From Acidobacteriota bacterium (GTDB taxonomy: Bacteria > Acidobacteriota > Terriglobia > Versatilivoradales > Versatilivoraceae), in the NCBI GenBank assembly GCA_022616615.1, contig JAKEER010000317.1, forward strand, positions 1 to 37,735: a stretch of 37,735 bases of DNA, given 5' to 3'. Shown in pieces: positions 24,773 through 31,952 of the stretch; within the stretch, counting starts at the first letter, position 1, and the number at the start of each line of letters is the position of its first letter. The notes below the pieces were generated by a model, which searched no databases, was not told the origin of the DNA, and worked only from the letters and a program-made list of their open reading frames with translations. The translations under genes and the position numbers were made by a program.

Positions 24773-24830
24773 TCGTTCTTGATCTTCAAGGAAGCCGGCC
24801 TTGGGGCCGGCGGCGCTACCAGGGATGAGA

Positions 24831-24908
24831 AGGTAGGGTGGGCTGTCCTCAGCCCGCCGTCGGAGTAAAGATACCGACAGTGGCGCGGTGAGCGCGCCGC
24901 GACCTACC
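24831..24908. repeat. GGTAGGGTGGGCTGTCCTCAG repeat, copy 1
   Basis: GGTAGGGTGGGCTGTCC begins the unit and GGTAGG recurs inverted as CCTACC at 24903-24908. Inside, CGGTGAGCGCGCCGCGA forms dyads. A shortened copy lies at 25659-25688. It ends 24 nt before the Rieske gene start. Confidence 0.6.
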
Positions 24909-24932
24909 TTTCAGTTTTGAAAGGACCTATCT

Positions 24933-25424
24933 ATGTCTGACTCGCCCGCCTGGAAAGAAGACTTCCCGATTGCCTGGACCGACGATCACTTTGTGACACG
25001 GCGTGAATTTACCAAGTCGCTGGTGCTCGTGTCTTGTGCGTCCTTTGTGGCGAATGCGAGTGTGGCAACGCTTGAAGCATTCCAGGAGGCGCCTAAGGTA
25101 GTTTTCCCGGCGGTGCGAGTGGCAACTGCTGGCGAGTTGCCCGTAGGTGGAAGTCGGGTCTTCCATTATCCGGGTCCGAACGAGGTTTGCCTGCTGGTCC
25201 GAATCGGCAGCGAGCGCTATGTTGCTTACAGCCAGAAGTGCACGCATCTGGGCTGTCCGGTGCACTATCAGGCTGAGGTGCGGAAGCTTTATTGTCCTTG
25301 CCATGAAGGTTTCTTCAACGTTGACGACGGGCGCGTTCTGGCAGGACCCCCGCCGAGACCGTTGGCTCAGATCCGGCTCGAGAAGAGAGGAGAGGAACTA
25401 TGGGCTATTGGGAAGACCGGGTAG
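24933..25424 (+). CDS. Tat-anchored bc1-type Rieske [2Fe-2S] protein
   Basis: This is a Rieske protein of 163 residues. It starts after GAAAGGACC. A twin-arginine motif (TRREFTKSL) before a hydrophobic segment (VLVSCASFVANASVATL) predicts an uncleaved N-terminal anchor with the cluster domain outside the cytoplasm, as in QcrA. The cluster motifs are Cys103-T-His105-L-G-Cys108 and Cys121-P-Cys123-His124. Cys108 and Cys123 would form the disulfide found in high-potential bc1-type Rieske proteins. No cytochrome b or c1 of a bc complex is nearby. It overlaps the next membrane gene. Its place in a cytoplasmic nitrate reductase cluster is unusual. Confidence 0.92.
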   Translation: MSDSPAWKEDFPIAWTDDHFVTRREFTKSLVLVSCASFVANASVATLEAFQEAPKVVFPAVRVATAGELPVGGSRVFHYPGPNEVCLLVRIGSERYVAYSQKCTHLGCPVHYQAEVRKLYCPCHEGFFNVDDGRVLAGPPPRPLAQIRLEKRGEELWAIGKTG

Positions 25425-25648
25425 GTAGGTCGACGCTTCAGGCTCATCGCTCGCAACAGATGGCGTTGATCTATACCGTGATGATTTGCGTCTTCATTAT
25501 CCTTTTTCTGCAGTTTCTCATGTTGACGGTCGCGCTGGAGAGTTACTTGGGAGGGCAGGGAGGAGTGATTCTGCCAACTGCAGTGACTTCGGGAATCTGC
25601 TGCGCGCTCGCGTGCAAGCTGATCGGGTACGTGCTCACGCAGCGATAA
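25400..25648 (+). CDS. small two-helix membrane protein co-translated with the Rieske protein
   Basis: This 82-residue protein starts at ATG 25400, inside the end of the Rieske gene (25-nt overlap, different frame), after GAGAGGAG. It has a short polar N-terminus (MGYWEDRVGRSTLQAHRSQQ) and two hydrophobic helices, at about residues 21-44 (MALIYTVMICVFIILFLQF) and 52-78. No cofactor motif is seen. The overlap suggests a fixed stoichiometry with the Rieske subunit, perhaps as its membrane partner. It may belong to a DUF family (DUF6755-like from memory), unverified. Confidence 0.8.
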   Translation: MGYWEDRVGRSTLQAHRSQQMALIYTVMICVFIILFLQFLMLTVALESYLGGQGGVILPTAVTSGICCALACKLIGYVLTQR

Positions 25649-25658
25649 AAGTGGCAGA

Positions 25659-25688
25659 GGTAGGGCGGGCTGTCCTCAGCCGGCCGCA
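25659..25688. repeat. GGTAGGGCGGGCTGTCCTCAG repeat, partial copy 2
   Basis: GGTAGGGCGGGCTGTCCTCA followed by GCCGGCCG matches the start of the repeat at 24831 with few changes. It lies 10 nt after the stop of the small membrane protein. Confidence 0.6.
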
Positions 25689-25804
25689 GTGCGGATGACC
25701 ACGGCGATGCGGTGAACGGTCGATGAAAAACTCTCGTCCTCATCGTCGTTCTCGTCCTCGGTTTTTAGGGAAGGTACAAGCCGGGCACGAGGACGAGCGC
25801 GACG

Positions 25805-25858
25805 ACGATTTTCAGAGGAGTTTTTCATGCCGCTCGGCAGCGCCACGTTTGATGAAAA
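25805..25858 (+). repeat. dispersed repeat A, copy 2 (contains SD and ATG)
   Basis: Matches 10601-10655 with 6 differences in 54. It contains AGAGGAG, TTTTTCATG and codons MPLGSATFDEN, then hits TAA inside the next palindromic element. Upstream, CTCGTCCTCG and CGAGGACGAG (25735-25795) form a dyad that also precedes copy 1 in part. Confidence 0.7.
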
Positions 25859-25860
25859 TA

Positions 25861-25982
25861 TTCCCCCTTAACAAAGGTGGCGGCGCGAAGCGCCAGGGGG
25901 TTGTCAGGTCGGCCTTCCCAAACCGGTCACAACGACCGCCTGAAGGCTTCGCCTTCTTTCCCCCTTGGTTAAGGGGGATTTT
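25861..25982. repeat. CCCCTT..AAGGGG palindromic element, copy 4 (before nirB)
   Basis: The ends are TTCCCCCTTAACAAAGGTGG and TTTCCCCCTTGGTTAAGGGG. The centre has GGGGGTTGTCAGG and GACCGCCTGAAGGC. The right end is 14 nt before the nirB ATG, and GGGAG follows it, as at nrtA. Confidence 0.75.
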
Positions 25983-25996
25983 GGGAGAAAATCAAG

Positions 25997-28447
25997 ATGT
26001 CTGCCAAACAACGCTTGATCGTGATTGGGAACGGCATGGCCGGAGCGCGTCTTGTCGAAGACCTACTGGCCCGCGGAGGCGGCGACAAGTATGAAATCGT
26101 CATGTTCGGCGATGAGCCCTATGGCAACTACAATCGTATCCTGCTTTCTGGCGTCTTGTCTGGAACGCATGATCCAAAAGAAATCTTCATCAATCCACTG
26201 AGCTGGTATTTAGAGAAGGGAATTCGCCTGCATTCGGATGTGCGTGTGTCGGCGATCGACCGCGAACGCTGCCAGGTGCTGGGTGGCGACACAATTACAG
26301 AACCTTACGATCAGTTGGTGATTGCAACTGGGAGCCGGCCTTTCGTTCCGCCCATAGAGGGGCTCAGGTTGGACTCGGGCCGGTTCAAAGAGGGAGTTTT
26401 TCTGTTTCGTACGCTGCAAGACTGTGACGGCATCATCAAGTTTGCAGGCCGATGCCGGAAGGCTGTTGTCATTGGTGGCGGACTTCTGGGTCTGGAAGCG
26501 GCCCGAGGTTTGTTAAACCTTGGAGTAGAAACCCATGTCGTGCATCTCATGAGTCATCTCATGGAGGTACAACTCGATGGCCCCGCAGGAGCCGTACTGA
26601 AGAATACTTTGGAACATCTGGGAGTGCAGGTGCACCTTGAGAAACTAACAACTGCGATTCTCGGCAACGATGAAGTCAAAGGATTACAGTTCAAGGATGG
26701 AACGACGCTGGATTGCGACATGGTTGTCATTTCGGCAGGCATCCGTGCCAACAGCGAGCTCGCTCAAGCGGCCGGACTGAAGGTGGAACGCGGAATTGTA
26801 GTGAACGACTTTCTGAATTGTCCGGATGATCCGAAGATTTTTGCCGTGGGCGAGTGCGCCCAGCACCGGGGACAGGTCTACGGACTTGTGGCCCCGCTCT
26901 GGGAACAAACCGCAGTCTTGGCAGACCGATTGAGCGGGCGTAACCCTCAGGCGGTTTATTCCGGCTCGAAAGTTTCAACCAAGCTCAAGGTCATGGGCGT
27001 CGAGTTGGCCGTGATGGGCGACAAGCAACCGCGCGAGCGTGAAGATGAGGAAGTGAGTTACGTCGAACGGTCTCGCGGTATTTACAAGAAGCTCATCATC
27101 CGCAACGGCCAGTTAGCGGGGGCGATTCTGTTGGGAGATTCGTTGCGCGCTGCCTCGCTGCACCAATACTTCGATCAAGGCTCTGAACTGCCCGAGAATC
27201 GAGCTGAATTACTCTTCCCCATGACTGGCGAAGCCAAGCCGCTCACCATGGCGTATGTCCCGGATTCCGCGCAGATCTGCAATTGCAATGGCGTTTCGAA
27301 GGGAAGGCTGGTGCAGGCAATTCAATCCGGCTGCTGTCGCAGCCTAAAGTCTCTATGCGACGCGACGCGGGCCGGGACTGGCTGCGGTTCTTGCAAGCCG
27401 CAGGTCCAGGCGATTCTAGAGATGGCGTCGGACGGCCTGATGGTGGAAGATCCTTCGGCGCATTATTACGTCCCGGGAATCCCGTTGGCGAAGCCAGCAC
27501 TGATTCAAGCCATCAAAGAGCAAGGTTTGCGAAGTGTTTCCGCCGTTTTTGAAGCTTTGGCTGGAGGCAGGGAAGATGCTGGCAGCAAGGTCGGATTGGC
27601 TTCTCTGCTCAAGACCGTTTGGGGCAAGGATTATGACGACGAACGGGATGCGCGTTTTATTAATGATCGCGTTCATGCCAACGTTCAGAAAGACCGGACG
27701 TTTAGCGTTATTCCCAGGATCTACGGCGGCGTGACCAGCGCAGCGGAGCTGCGGCGTATTGCGGATGTTGCAGAGAAGTACAGCGTCCCGATGGTCAAGA
27801 TTACAGGTGGCCAGCGAATTGATCTCTTAGGCATCTCCAAGGAAAACCTTCCGAAGGTCTGGCAAGACCTTGGGATGCCGTCAGGACATGCGTACACCAA
27901 AGCGTTTCGAACGTGCAAAACGTGCGTCGGCACTGAGTTCTGTCGATATGGAGTTGGTGATAGCACGACATTGGGTATCCAGATCGAGAAACGCTTTCAG
28001 GGGATTGAGTCGCCCCACAAGATGAAACTTGCAGCAGCCGGCTGCCCGCGCAATTGTTCCGAGGCCACGACCAAGGATCTTGGTGCGGTGGCGATTGAGG
28101 GCGGTAGGTGGGAGATCTACATCGGTGGAGCGGCCGGATCGCGAGTTCGCAAAGGGGACATTCTTTGCGTTGTCGACACCCACCAAGAGGTGTTGAAGTT
28201 TATAGGCCGTTTCATGCAGTACTATCGGGAAAACGGCAAGTACCTGGAGCGGACCTACGACTTCGTGGAGCGCATCGGCATTGAGAGATTGCGCCGGCTT
28301 CTGGTGGATGACTCCGAGGGAATCTGTCCACGGCTGGATGAAGAAATCCAGGCGGCTGTTGATGCGTACGCGGATCCCTGGCAGGAGGCGGTCCATCAAG
28401 CGCATCCCACCCAGTTTCTGGACGCGCTGGCTCCCGTGAAGCATTAG
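25997..28447 (+). CDS. nirB: assimilatory NAD(P)H nitrite reductase large subunit NirB
   Basis: This cytoplasmic enzyme reduces nitrite to ammonium with six electrons from NAD(P)H. It has 816 residues. The N-terminal FAD site is IVIGNGMAGARLVEDL and the NAD site VVIGGGLLGLEAARGL. A BFD-like [2Fe-2S] domain uses Cys428, Cys430, Cys463 and Cys466 (CNCNG..GTGCGSC). The C-terminal sulfite/nitrite reductase domain binds siroheme and [4Fe-4S] through Cys643-x5-Cys649 and Cys683-x3-Cys687 (CPRNCSEA). The ribosome site GGGAG adjoins a palindromic repeat. The stop codon TAG lies inside a MITE-like repeat, yet the length is normal. NirD follows after that repeat. It takes nitrite from the nitrate reductase encoded upstream. 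Confidence 0.96.
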   Translation: MSAKQRLIVIGNGMAGARLVEDLLARGGGDKYEIVMFGDEPYGNYNRILLSGVLSGTHDPKEIFINPLSWYLEKGIRLHSDVRVSAIDRERCQVLGGDTITEPYDQLVIATGSRPFVPPIEGLRLDSGRFKEGVFLFRTLQDCDGIIKFAGRCRKAVVIGGGLLGLEAARGLLNLGVETHVVHLMSHLMEVQLDGPAGAVLKNTLEHLGVQVHLEKLTTAILGNDEVKGLQFKDGTTLDCDMVVISAGIRANSELAQAAGLKVERGIVVNDFLNCPDDPKIFAVGECAQHRGQVYGLVAPLWEQTAVLADRLSGRNPQAVYSGSKVSTKLKVMGVELAVMGDKQPREREDEEVSYVERSRGIYKKLIIRNGQLAGAILLGDSLRAASLHQYFDQGSELPENRAELLFPMTGEAKPLTMAYVPDSAQICNCNGVSKGRLVQAIQSGCCRSLKSLCDATRAGTGCGSCKPQVQAILEMASDGLMVEDPSAHYYVPGIPLAKPALIQAIKEQGLRSVSAVFEALAGGREDAGSKVGLASLLKTVWGKDYDDERDARFINDRVHANVQKDRTFSVIPRIYGGVTSAAELRRIADVAEKYSVPMVKITGGQRIDLLGISKENLPKVWQDLGMPSGHAYTKAFRTCKTCVGTEFCRYGVGDSTTLGIQIEKRFQGIESPHKMKLAAAGCPRNCSEATTKDLGAVAIEGGRWEIYIGGAAGSRVRKGDILCVVDTHQEVLKFIGRFMQYYRENGKYLERTYDFVERIGIERLRRLLVDDSEGICPRLDEEIQAAVDAYADPWQEAVHQAHPTQFLDALAPVKH

Positions 28448-28549
28448 TATTACTTTGCTAGGTTTTGCAGCCGAGGTCTGGGTGGCGCACACATGGCGCA
28501 GTTTGCCATGTCTGCGCCACCCAATTGTGACTTAACAGAGCAATGCTAG
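28444..28549. repeat. MITE-like repeat C, copy 1, supplies the nirB stop codon
   Basis: The left end TTAGTATTACTTTGCTAGG and the right end GACTTAACAGAGCAATGCTA match the 30872-31020 element. Inside is a near-perfect hairpin, GGGTGGCGCA..TGCGCCACCC with ATGGC/GCCAT nested within. The TAG at 28445-28447 is the nirB stop. The seven differences between the two ends are all transitions. Confidence 0.75.
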
Positions 28550-28600
28550 AGGCAGCCAGCAGTGTTCTTTTCCACATCTTCCTTTCGGAGGTGTTGACCG

Positions 28601-28948
28601 TTGTCCTACAAAGCGAGCGAAAATGTGACCTATTCTCTCGGCCCGGCTTCCCAGATTCCTGTCGGCGAAGGGAAGGCTTTTCAGGTCGGAGAGCTGCAGG
28701 TAGCGGTTTTTCGCTCACGCGATGGGAGACTCTTCTCTACTCAAGCGTTCTGTCCACACAAGCATGGGCTGCTGGCTGATGGCATCATCGGCGCCGGCAG
28801 GGTGATTTGCCCGCTTCATTCCTATAAGTTTGATCTGGAAACGGGAAAGCCGGTCGGAAACGACTGCAAGGCTTTGCAGACGTACCGAGTAGAACTGTCT
28901 GAAAATGGCAACCTACAGCTCCATCTGGAAATCGTGGAAGGATATTAG
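28601..28948 (+). CDS. nirD: nitrite reductase small subunit NirD (Rieske-type)
   Basis: This is the small partner of NirB, 115 residues, cytoplasmic. The only sensible start is TTG 28601, 8 nt after GGAGGT. The Rieske-like fold carries a full [2Fe-2S] ligand set: Cys51-P-His53 and Cys70-P-L-His73 (CPHKHG, CPLHSYKF). Many NirD proteins have lost these, so this one probably carries a cluster. There is no disulfide pair, unlike the Rieske protein at 24933. It is separated from nirB by a hairpin-forming repeat that may lower its expression; the strong ribosome site may offset the weak start codon. Confidence 0.93.
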   Translation: MSYKASENVTYSLGPASQIPVGEGKAFQVGELQVAVFRSRDGRLFSTQAFCPHKHGLLADGIIGAGRVICPLHSYKFDLETGKPVGNDCKALQTYRVELSENGNLQLHLEIVEGY

Positions 28949-29026
28949 TCCGAGCAGTGGTTAGAAGACACGACGCTCCTGACGACCCAGCCTCGGAACT
29001 CTATCTCAGAACGCTTTACCCATTGG

Positions 29027-29659
29027 ATGGACGTCAGTGAGTGCTGCGGCATGAATAAAGCGATGTTGCCTGGATCGAAAGCGGCTCCAGCAGCCGTTGG
29101 CTTTCGAGTGAAATCAGGGTGGGCGGCTGCTGTATTGCTGTCGGGTCCGGCACTAGACCCAAGAGTCCTCGACTGCCGCTCTGTAGATCTTTCGGATCCT
29201 CACTTCCCAGAATCCAGGCAGCCTTACCATGCCCGGATGGGAACGTTGGAAGAGGATAGCTTGAAGATTAGCGAGCGGAGGAAAATCGTGCAGCGCGTCG
29301 CCAAACACTCGATAGCTGACCTGCTCAGGGAGTACGCAGCCGTTGGTTACCAGGTGCAGGGAGCAGCCCTCGTGGTTGGCAGTCAGATCGATCCAGCCTT
29401 GATCAAGAATCCGCACATCCGCGCTCACGCGCTGGAGGGACGGCTATTCAAAACAGTCCTAGAACAAGCACCCCATACCCACGATCTCTCGTGTCTGATC
29501 GTCACCGAACGCAACGCCTACCTGGAGGCCTCGGCCATTTTAGGGCGGCCGGAAGAGGATTTGCGGCGGGCCCTCTCGGCGCTTGGGCGTTCGTTGGGTG
29601 GGCCGTGGCGCGTTGATCAAAAGATGGCAGCGCTAGCGGCCTGGATGGCCTTGAGATGA
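29027..29659 (+). CDS. protein of unknown function, conserved-looking
   Basis: This ORF of up to 210 residues starts at 29027, or at 29051 (MNKAMLPG) if shorter. I do not recognise a family with certainty. It shows ordered blocks: AAVGFRVKSGWAAAVLLSG, then DLSDPHFPESRQPYHARMGT, a helical region (ISERRKIVQRVAKHSIADLLREYA), a strand-helix block QGAALVVGSQIDPALIKNPHIRAHALEGRLF, and LIVTERNAYLEASAILG. The pattern suggests a small alpha/beta protein, perhaps RNase-H-like, without a clear catalytic set. It follows nirD by 78 nt on the same strand and could be the last gene of the nitrate cluster. Confidence 0.65.
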   Translation: MDVSECCGMNKAMLPGSKAAPAAVGFRVKSGWAAAVLLSGPALDPRVLDCRSVDLSDPHFPESRQPYHARMGTLEEDSLKISERRKIVQRVAKHSIADLLREYAAVGYQVQGAALVVGSQIDPALIKNPHIRAHALEGRLFKTVLEQAPHTHDLSCLIVTERNAYLEASAILGRPEEDLRRALSALGRSLGGPWRVDQKMAALAAWMALR

Positions 29660-29738
29660 GTCTCCCAAGGATGTGTGGTGTGAGAGTCTTACACCGATCA
29701 GCCCAACGTAGCCCTGGGGAATGCGCCGCTTGCGTTAA

Positions 29739-29842
29739 CGAATGACCAATGACGAAGCTCTAATGACGAAACAATGACGAACCTCTGCATCATTCGGATT
29801 TTGGATTTCTTTCGTCATTCGTGCTTAGTCATTAGTCATTCC
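29739..29842. repeat. AATGACxAATGAC-type repeat region
   Basis: AATGACCAATGACGAAGC and TAATGACGAAACAATGACGA are inverted against TTTCGTCATTCGTGCTTAGT and CATTAGTCATT. The unit AATGACGAA recurs in both directions. No gene is present between 29660 and 29912. Confidence 0.7.
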
Positions 29843-29912
29843 GCTACACATGCCGTCTCGTTCTGGCTTGTGCAAATTAGGTATGACAGACTGCCTGGCC
29901 GGCGTGAGGCGG

Positions 29913-30377
29913 TTATGCCTTCTTGCGATACTCCTTTAGAAAACCCACAAACATCACTTTGTGCGCCTCTTCGGAGGATAGCAACCGGATGCACAGATCC
30001 TGCGTTACATAATCCTGCCCTTCGCAGAGGCGAATGATCTTATTGTATTGGTTGATTGCATCATCCTCGGCTTGGATGACGCCCTCGATGACGCTGGTAA
30101 CATCGGTCGTGTCTTGCGGCGGCTGCAGAGATTTCTGGCCGAATTCCAAGGCAAGCGAGCCAGGAACGAATCCACTCAGTTGCTTCATTCTCTCGCCAAG
30201 TTGCCGGGCATGCATCAGTTCCTCGGGGATGTCGGCGGCCAGCGCTTTCTTGATCTCCTCGGCACGCACGCCATCCAGGTTGATCGAAATTGCCAAGTAA
30301 TTTGTGACGGTTTCCAGCTCCATCCGGTAGGATTTCTGAAGTTCCTCGATAATCGTGTTCTGGCTGGCCTTCGGCAT
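29913..30377 (-). CDS. ferritin-like diiron protein (bacterioferritin-like)
   Basis: This is a cytoplasmic four-helix-bundle protein of 154 residues, starting after AAAGGAG. The ligand spacing matches bacterioferritin: Glu20, Glu53-x2-His56 (PEELMHA), Glu104 (AEDDAINQYNKII) and Glu136-x2-His139 (SSEEAHK). So the ferroxidase diiron centre is complete. The haem-binding Met of Bfr (just after the first bridging Glu) is Leu54 here, so haem binding is doubtful. It should store iron or protect against peroxide. An inverted repeat TTCTATC-N9-GATAGAA lies upstream of the gene. It is convergent with the nirD-side genes. Confidence 0.87.
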   Translation of the reverse strand: MPKASQNTIIEELQKSYRMELETVTNYLAISINLDGVRAEEIKKALAADIPEELMHARQLGERMKQLSGFVPGSLALEFGQKSLQPPQDTTDVTSVIEGVIQAEDDAINQYNKIIRLCEGQDYVTQDLCIRLLSSEEAHKVMFVGFLKEYRKKA

Positions 30378-30470
30378 GAAATAGCTCCTTTAGGGATTGA
30401 GATTCCAAGCGATAACAATTCAAGCAAGTCGCGCCACTGGACTGCGGCTGCTGCATAGAGAGCGGCGTGA

Positions 30471-30493
30471 TTCTATCGGTTGAGCGGATAGAA
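30471..30493. promoter_or_regulatory. inverted repeat upstream of the ferritin-like gene, possible operator
   Basis: TTCTATC and GATAGAA form perfect 7-bp arms around 9 nt, 94 nt upstream of the ferritin start. The spacing fits a dimeric regulator on one DNA face. No regulator is identified, and it may instead be residue of the decayed gene beside it. Confidence 0.35.
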
Positions 30494-30555
30494 CACAATC
30501 TGAAGATGAGGCCTGGAACTTGTGAGGACCAGCGCCGGGCTTCCGATGGCCGGTC

Positions 30556-30819
30556 GGCATTGCGCGCATTAATCCCATCCAGGCTTACATGGATGCCGAT
30601 CCGGCAACAGTCATTTCTGTGCTGCGCGAGATGAAGAAGGCTGGAAAAGGTGTGATTGGAATGAAGATTATGGGGCAGGGAAAGCTGTCGCACGACCCCA
30701 ATCGCGCAATCGAACATGCAGCGAAGCTCGACTGCCTCGATAGCTTCACCACCGGCTTCACTAATTCTAAGCAACTCGATGAGGTTGTGAATAAGCTCCC
30801 GCTTCTGTCGGTGGCTTAA
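30556..30819 (+). pseudogene. C-terminal remnant of an aldo/keto reductase
   Basis: An open frame encodes VGIARINPIQAYMDADPATV, then EMKKAGKGVIGMKIMGQGKL and LDCLDSFTTGFTNSKQLDEV, with stop TAA at 30817-30819. AGKGVIGMKI.G.GKL and FTxGF.s..Q.DE are the last beta strands of bacterial aldo/keto reductases (about 300 residues). The N-terminal two thirds, with the catalytic Asp-Tyr-Lys-His, are absent. The upstream frame is closed at 30523. ATG 30589 could start a 76-residue piece, which would be inactive. Confidence 0.7.
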
Positions 30820-30871
30820 GGCGGAGAAGAAAAGGAGACTTCATGTGGAAGTTTGGCAGCAAAGTCTACCG

Positions 30872-31020
30872 GCTAGTATTACTCTGTTAAGTCTTGATCG
30901 CGTGGCGCATACATCGGGCTTTAACGACATAAGCGCCGCATGGGCAAGATGTCCATGCCACGTGGCACGGACGTCCCGCCCGTGAAGATTGGCTTCACGA
31001 CTTAACAAAGTAATACTAGC
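30872..31020. repeat. MITE-like repeat C, copy 2, supplies the stop of the small paralog gene
   Basis: The ends GCTAGTATTACTCTGTTAAG and CTTAACAAAGTAATACTAGC (22-bp arms, one mismatch) bound 149 bp. The interior holds GCATGGGCAAGATGTCCATGCC and CGTGAAGATTGGCTTCACG hairpins. The minus-strand gene at 31016 ends at a TAG inside the right arm. A second copy abuts nirB. Confidence 0.85.
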
Positions 31021-31435
31021 TGCCCAACTTTTTGGTTAAATGGCGGGGCCGGGTTACCAACTGGGTTGGTTCCTTTCGGGCCTCGAACATCTTGACTTCA
31101 CCTGCGGTGCTGGGTGGCGTGGCCTCGTCAGGCAGATCTCTCTCAACGGTTCGCCCAAGATAGAAGGCGAACCACTTGCCGCCCTTGGTGCAAATTTTGT
31201 CGATGCCTTCAAGGTTGGCTTCCACTTTCTTCTCAAAGTCCTGCAACGACCGGGTCAACAATTCCACGACAGCTTGTTCCACGTACTGGGACTTCAGCGC
31301 CGGGTCGTAGGCGCTTTTGAGATCTGCTACTGCCTGGCGTATGCTTGTCGTGAATTTGCCGCCCAATCGCATCAGATCCTCACAACCCTGCATAAATTTC
31401 TGAACGTCCTCTTCGCTGAGCTTTTTGTTCTGCAT
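31016..31435 (-). CDS. small helical protein, paralog 2 of a tandem pair, function unknown
   Basis: This 139-residue protein starts at 31435 (MQNKKLSEEDVQKF) after AAGGAG; a start at 31450 would include the ribosome site. It is mostly helical and charged: VQKFMQGCEDLMRLGGKFTT and YVEQAVVELLTRSLQDFEKK. The shared motif with its neighbour is NLEGIDKICTKGGKWFAFYLG. After it comes a basic, Pro-rich tail (EARKEPTQLVTRPRHLTKKLGS). The TAG stop is in the end of a MITE-like repeat, so the natural C-terminus may have been cut or replaced. It lies 18 nt after its paralog. The helical layout recalls phasins, but I do not recognise the family. Confidence 0.7.
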   Translation of the reverse strand: MQNKKLSEEDVQKFMQGCEDLMRLGGKFTTSIRQAVADLKSAYDPALKSQYVEQAVVELLTRSLQDFEKKVEANLEGIDKICTKGGKWFAFYLGRTVERDLPDEATPPSTAGEVKMFEARKEPTQLVTRPRHLTKKLGS

Positions 31436-31453
31436 CGCGCTCTCCTTCATGCA

Positions 31454-31819
31454 TTACGAAGCGTTCTGCGCGTTTCCCCTGAACGGCCCGGCCTGTTCCG
31501 CGCCAGTGGGTGGGCGAAGCTGCCGGCCCAGGGCGGTTCCAAAGCAGAATGCATACCACTGGCCGCCTTCCGTGCAGATCTTGTTGATGCCGTCCAGGTT
31601 GTTCCTGACCTCTCGCTCGAGTTCAGAAAAAGACTGTGCCAGCATTTCGGCCACCGCCCTTTCCAGAAAGTGAGTCTTGAGAAGAGTGTCAAACTGGAGT
31701 TTGAATCCTTCCAGTGCAGTCTCAATATTCCCGCTGAAGGACTCTCCCATCCGCATCAACTCCTCGCTGGCCTTCAAGAATCGGTCGAGGGACTCCTGTT
31801 TTGGGGGGATGCCGCTCAT
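31454..31819 (-). CDS. small helical protein, paralog 1 of a tandem pair, function unknown
   Basis: This 121-residue protein starts after GGAGAG (MSGIPPKQESLDRFL). Helices run from ASEELMRMGESFSGNIETAL through FLERAVAEMLAQSFSELEREV. The motif NLDGINKICTEGGQWYAFCFG matches the downstream paralog's NLEGIDKICTKGGKWFAFYLG, and the overall order of helices agrees, so the pair arose by duplication. No signal peptide or cofactor site is seen. The KICT-x-GG-x-W-x-AF block is the most striking part. Family unknown; phasin-like or other granule or oligomer protein is a guess. Confidence 0.72.
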   Translation of the reverse strand: MSGIPPKQESLDRFLKASEELMRMGESFSGNIETALEGFKLQFDTLLKTHFLERAVAEMLAQSFSELEREVRNNLDGINKICTEGGQWYAFCFGTALGRQLRPPTGAEQAGPFRGNAQNAS

Positions 31820-31952
31820 TACTCTCTCCAGGTAGACAACAGTAAGAGAGATGATAACTCAAGTCAGACGCATCCTATAGGGGAAAATTCCGATTGCGGC
31901 TGGGCAGGGAGCAGGGCTGCAAGTGAAGAAAGCAGCAGATCCGATCGAGGAA

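Noticed and set aside
30400-30495. Resemblance to lac operator (GCGATAACAATT, GAGCGGATA)
   Set aside because: The two pieces are not arranged as an operator, and no lac-type gene or LacI-family regulator is present.
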